NCBI GenBank assembly: GCA_903907305.1
Contig: CAIVNT010000488.1
Span: 1 to 8,480 of the forward strand
Direction: 5' to 3'
Source of the DNA: an uncultured Ignavibacteriota bacterium
Lineage (GTDB): Bacteria > Bacteroidota > Ignavibacteria > UBA10030 > UBA8401
DNA: 8,480 bases
Shown here: positions 5,378 to 8,480 of the stretch, piece after piece
Position numbering within the stretch: position 1 is the stretch's first letter
How the letters are laid out: every line of letters begins with the position of its first letter
Notes under the pieces: generated by a model
Seen by the model: only the letters and a program-made list of their open reading frames with translations
Databases searched by the model: none
Told to the model about the DNA's origin: nothing
Program-made: the position numbers and the translations under genes

Positions 5378-8254
5378 CTATGGCTTAACATGTTGTATCG
5401 CTTTTTTAATAGCAGAAGCGATCGTATCGGAAGAGTAATCTTTCTTTTTCATTAATTCGCCATTCATGTTGTTGATCTCGGCAATCTGTGCTTCGGACAG
5501 ATCGATCCCCGTCAGAATGATCACGGGAATAGAATGCCATTGTTCAGATTGTTTCAATTTTCTCAACATCTCAAATCCGTCCATCACCGGCATGCTCAGA
5601 TCGAGCAGAATCAGTGAAGGTTTCACGGAATCGAGTTTCGACAGTCCGACCTTACCGTTGTTCGCGGACTGTACTTTGTATCCTTCATCCTGCAGGACTT
5701 TTACCAGCAATGAACGGAAATCATCATTATCATCCACCACAAGAACATTCTTATTGTCGGCAGTTGTGGCTTTACGGACCGTCTTCAAAACGAGCGAGAC
5801 ATCGGCGGGTTTTGGAAGATAATCGATCGCACCGAGGGAAAATGCGAGCGGAATATTATCCACCATTGAGTGGATAAGAACGGGGATGCTCTGCGTGAGC
5901 GGATTCGCTTTCAGTTCCCGCAGCACCTGCCATCCGTCCTTCTTCGGCATCATAATATCCAGCGTGATCACAGAAGGCTGAAGTTTTTCCGCGAGTTTAA
6001 TACCATCGTCACCTGAGTTCGCGCCGAAGACGGTGAATCCTTCCGGTACAAGATAATTGCGGAGAATTTCGATCACATCCGGTTCATCGTCAATACAGAG
6101 AATGCGGGTTTCGCCGCCGCTCTTCAAGACAGGAATATCCATCTCTTTGATCTGTTTCAACACCGGAAGTTCTTTCGGCTGAGCTACAGGAGGGGTGATG
6201 ACATCTGTTTTTTCGTTGGATTTAAAATTGGGAGGAACGGAGAGTGTAAAGACCGATCCTTTTCCCACAACACTCTCCACAGAAAGTTCGCCGCCGAGCA
6301 ATTGAGCCAATCGGCGTGCGATCGGAAGTCCAAGACCCGTTCCCTGATACTTGCGCGAGTGACTGTTGTCCACCTGTGAGAACTCTTCAAAGATCTTTCC
6401 GATGTTCTTCCCTTCAATACCGATACCGGAATCGACGACGGAGATCTTGATCATCGGCGCTTCATATCTCGCGCGGATGGTGATCGTACCGTTCTCGTCC
6501 GTGAATTTTGCAGCATTACTGAGCAGATTCACGAGGATCTGCTTGATCTTCAGAACATCCGAATTGAAGTCCGGCATATTCTCCGCCAGATCATCCTTCA
6601 ACTGGATATTCTTCTGACGGATGAGCGATTCTGCGGTCATCACCGCACCGTTCACAACACCTTCCACCGATTCGTTCTCGATACTCACGTGCATCCTGCC
6701 GGATTCGATCTTTGAGAAGTCGAGAATATCATTGATCAGCTGCAGCAGATGCTTGCCGTTTTTCAGTACTTTTTCGAGTGCTTTCCGCTGGTCCGCCGTC
6801 AACGGATCGCCGCGGTCGCCGAGCAGAATGGATGAGAATCCAATGATGGAATTGAGCGGTGTGCGCAATTCATGCGACATATTGGACAGGAAGTCCGACT
6901 TCACGCGGTATGCTTTTTCCAGTTCCTGTGTTTTGGTATTCAGTTCATCATGTTTCTTGGAGATCTCTCTTGAGAGCTCCTGTGTCGCTTCATAGTTCTG
7001 CACATTCGTGATGGCCACACCCATTTGCGGAAGAGCACTCTCCAGGAGGTCGCGTGTCAACGCTGAAAATTTCTGCATGGAACCAAACACGAGCACGCCG
7101 ATCAGATTTTCCTGGAACATGATCGGGAATGCGTAGGTATAGGATGGGATATGAGATTGAATGCCCGTGTCGATGGAGAAATTGGAATTCAATGCCACGT
7201 CGGATATTTCCAGGGACTGTTTGAGGCGGGCGGCTTCACCGACGATCCCTTCACCTATGGAAAATCTCGTCTGTGTTCTGCTGTCCGCCGGCATGGCAAA
7301 CTTACCAGCAAGCGACAGTTGTTCCGAATGTTTATCATAGATGTAGAGCGCACCCACACCCGAATGCGTCTGCTGACAAAGCAGATCCAGACTCTCCGTG
7401 ACAACACCGGTGAATGAATCGTTCCGGTTCAGCGTGGTCATCATATCCGAATACGCTTTGACACGAGTGTAATTCTCGTTCAGCATATTCGACATCCGGT
7501 TGAACTCACCTGCCAACTGTCCGAACTCGTCGATCCGGGTGATATTGATCGAAACGAATTTCGACTCCATAATACTGCGCGTTCCTTCGCGGAGCTGCTG
7601 CAGCGGTTTGGTGATCGATCGGCTGAGGACGAATCCCAGCGCAATGGCAAAGATCGCAAAAAGGATGTTGACAAAGAGGATGAACCGTGTCAGTTCTGAA
7701 CCGAGTTCCTTCGCATGGTCGATACGCAGCGACTGAGAGAGGAGTGACTTTTCATAGATGGTTGTGGTCAGAAGTCTTGCCTGCGCAAGATAATTTTTCT
7801 CGATCTCGATCTTGCTGATATTCTTTTCAATAATTGGTATGGAATCCCGTCTGGTACCTCCATCACAGATCACCATACGCGGCTCGCCGATGAAATGTGT
7901 CCACTCGAAGAACAATGACTCTACCTGATCCAGTGTCGCGAGATCCTTAGAATCAACAACAGTCTCTTTGATAGTATTGACCAGTGATTCGAAATTATTC
8001 AGACCGGCAAAGAAGGATGTTCGGAACTGAGGGTTGCGTGATTTTTGATATAGATCAAGATATTCCGGAACATCAACCAATTCTGCGCGAAGACGTTCGA
8101 GGTTGTTGAGATACTTCACTTCGGAACTGGAGGAAGAATATTCACCTTCGATCTGCACCTGTCTGTTGACAACAATGGCAGTCATCGCTATCAGCACGAT
8201 CAGCAGAAAGCCGAAATATGCCAGTACCTTAAAATAGACTCTTGAACGAAACAT
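5378..8254 (-). CDS. Membrane hybrid histidine kinase, CHASE3-like-HAMP-GAF-HisKA-HATPase-REC-REC (958 aa)
   Basis: This is an inner-membrane sensor kinase with a multi-step relay. TM1 (about 9-29) and TM2 (about 190-210) bracket a helical periplasmic domain whose FFEWTHFIGEP segment (115-125) resembles CHASE3. A HAMP domain follows (SRSITKPLQQLREG, 211-224), then a GAF domain (about 275-420) and a coiled coil (about 422-455). HisKA has SNMSHELRTPLNSIIGF (phospho-His461). The ATPase has VNLLSNAAKFT (Asn580), DSGIGI (608-613) and GTGLGLPI (638-645). After a Pro/Lys-rich linker (about 672-715), REC1 has phospho-Asp766, Ser796 and Lys815-Pro816. REC2 has phospho-Asp885 and Thr915, but after the conserved Lys936 it carries Lys instead of the usual Pro. 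The GAF ligand is unknown. It sits between a receiver gene and a REC-kinase gene, 11 bases from each, and no Shine-Dalgarno precedes its ATG. The CHASE3 call is tentative; the rest is firm. Confidence 0.95.
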   Translation of the reverse strand: MFRSRVYFKVLAYFGFLLIVLIAMTAIVVNRQVQIEGEYSSSSSEVKYLNNLERLRAELVDVPEYLDLYQKSRNPQFRTSFFAGLNNFESLVNTIKETVVDSKDLATLDQVESLFFEWTHFIGEPRMVICDGGTRRDSIPIIEKNISKIEIEKNYLAQARLLTTTIYEKSLLSQSLRIDHAKELGSELTRFILFVNILFAIFAIALGFVLSRSITKPLQQLREGTRSIMESKFVSINITRIDEFGQLAGEFNRMSNMLNENYTRVKAYSDMMTTLNRNDSFTGVVTESLDLLCQQTHSGVGALYIYDKHSEQLSLAGKFAMPADSRTQTRFSIGEGIVGEAARLKQSLEISDVALNSNFSIDTGIQSHIPSYTYAFPIMFQENLIGVLVFGSMQKFSALTRDLLESALPQMGVAITNVQNYEATQELSREISKKHDELNTKTQELEKAYRVKSDFLSNMSHELRTPLNSIIGFSSILLGDRGDPLTADQRKALEKVLKNGKHLLQLINDILDFSKIESGRMHVSIENESVEGVVNGAVMTAESLIRQKNIQLKDDLAENMPDFNSDVLKIKQILVNLLSNAAKFTDENGTITIRARYEAPMIKISVVDSGIGIEGKNIGKIFEEFSQVDNSHSRKYQGTGLGLPIARRLAQLLGGELSVESVVGKGSVFTLSVPPNFKSNEKTDVITPPVAQPKELPVLKQIKEMDIPVLKSGGETRILCIDDEPDVIEILRNYLVPEGFTVFGANSGDDGIKLAEKLQPSVITLDIMMPKKDGWQVLRELKANPLTQSIPVLIHSMVDNIPLAFSLGAIDYLPKPADVSLVLKTVRKATTADNKNVLVVDDNDDFRSLLVKVLQDEGYKVQSANNGKVGLSKLDSVKPSLILLDLSMPVMDGFEMLRKLKQSEQWHSIPVIILTGIDLSEAQIAEINNMNGELMKKKDYSSDTIASAIKKAIQHVKP

Positions 8255-8265
8255 AATGATTGGGT

Positions 8266-8480
8266 TTAGACGTTTGCGTATTTGCGGATCAGATTTGTCA
8301 ACTCGACCGGGTCCATCGGTTTTGTATAGTGTTCAATACAGCCGATGGATTTGGTCAACACTTTGTCTTCTGCACGAGCTTGTGCCGTAAAGGCGATGAT
8401 AGGGATATGCTGAATTTTTGGGTTTGCTTTGATCAATTTCACGGCGGTAAATCCGTCCATCACGGGCATTTGCATATCCA
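8266..8480 (-). CDS. Receiver (response regulator) domain, 5' end beyond the window
   Basis: Only the C-terminal 70 residues are visible, beginning exactly at the phospho-acceptor aspartate of a DMQMPVMDGF motif (codon at 8478-8476). The frame is open to the window edge, so internal Met codons after the Asp are not true starts. Further receiver hallmarks are IIAFTA, with the conserved Thr, and EHYTKPMDP, with the conserved Lys-Pro. The chain ends soon after the last receiver helix (LIRKYANV), so no output domain follows. It is either a stand-alone CheY/DivK-type regulator of about 120 residues or the tail of another hybrid kinase. The stop lies 11 bases before the large kinase ATG, so it is very probably the same operon and a likely phosphotransfer partner. 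Confidence 0.9.
   Translation of the reverse strand, partial: DMQMPVMDGFTAVKLIKANPKIQHIPIIAFTAQARAEDKVLTKSIGCIEHYTKPMDPVELTNLIRKYANV

Overview
The window reads as an ordinary chromosomal segment of a Gram-negative, non-phototrophic-looking bacterium. All seven genes lie on the minus strand, packed with gaps of 11 to 59 bases or an overlap, except for one 160-base promoter/terminator region at 4070-4229. The mix of genes fits the Bacteroidota/Chlorobiota/Ignavibacteriota (FCB) assemblage: a secreted beta-rich probable outer-membrane protein with an 'SFG-Q' signal-peptide cleavage site, a SpmA/SpmB pair outside a sporulation context, a monofunctional proline dehydrogenase, multi-receiver hybrid kinases and a GxxExxY protein. 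The taxonomic placement is inference. No rRNA, tRNA, transposase or CRISPR array is visible.

Read in the direction of transcription (right to left), the first block is a signalling operon. It starts with a receiver domain cut by the window edge (8266-8480). Next is a large membrane hybrid histidine kinase (5378-8254; TM, CHASE3-like periplasmic domain, TM-HAMP-GAF-HisKA-HATPase-REC-REC). Last is a soluble REC-HisKA-HATPase kinase (4230-5366). Both junctions are 11 bases, and the block ends in a clear Rho-independent terminator at 4168-4204. Together the genes hold two kinase cores and four receivers, the parts of a branched phosphorelay, but no output domain (DNA-binding, cyclase or other) is in view.

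The second block starts just after that terminator, from a plausible sigma70-type promoter (4106-4134) flanked by two short dyads that could be operators. It holds spmA (with an unusual insertion of roughly 120 residues), spmB (8-base overlap, good Shine-Dalgarno), a 446-residue probable outer-membrane beta-barrel, and proline dehydrogenase. A GxxExxY-family gene follows and runs off the left edge. The porin-to-proline-dehydrogenase gap contains a strong GC-rich hairpin without a U-run, which could separate or attenuate the two halves.

I did not find a convincing undescribed system. The most noteworthy points are the enlarged SpmA and its linkage to an unrecognised barrel protein, and the output-less triple-gene phosphorelay with an atypical final receiver.
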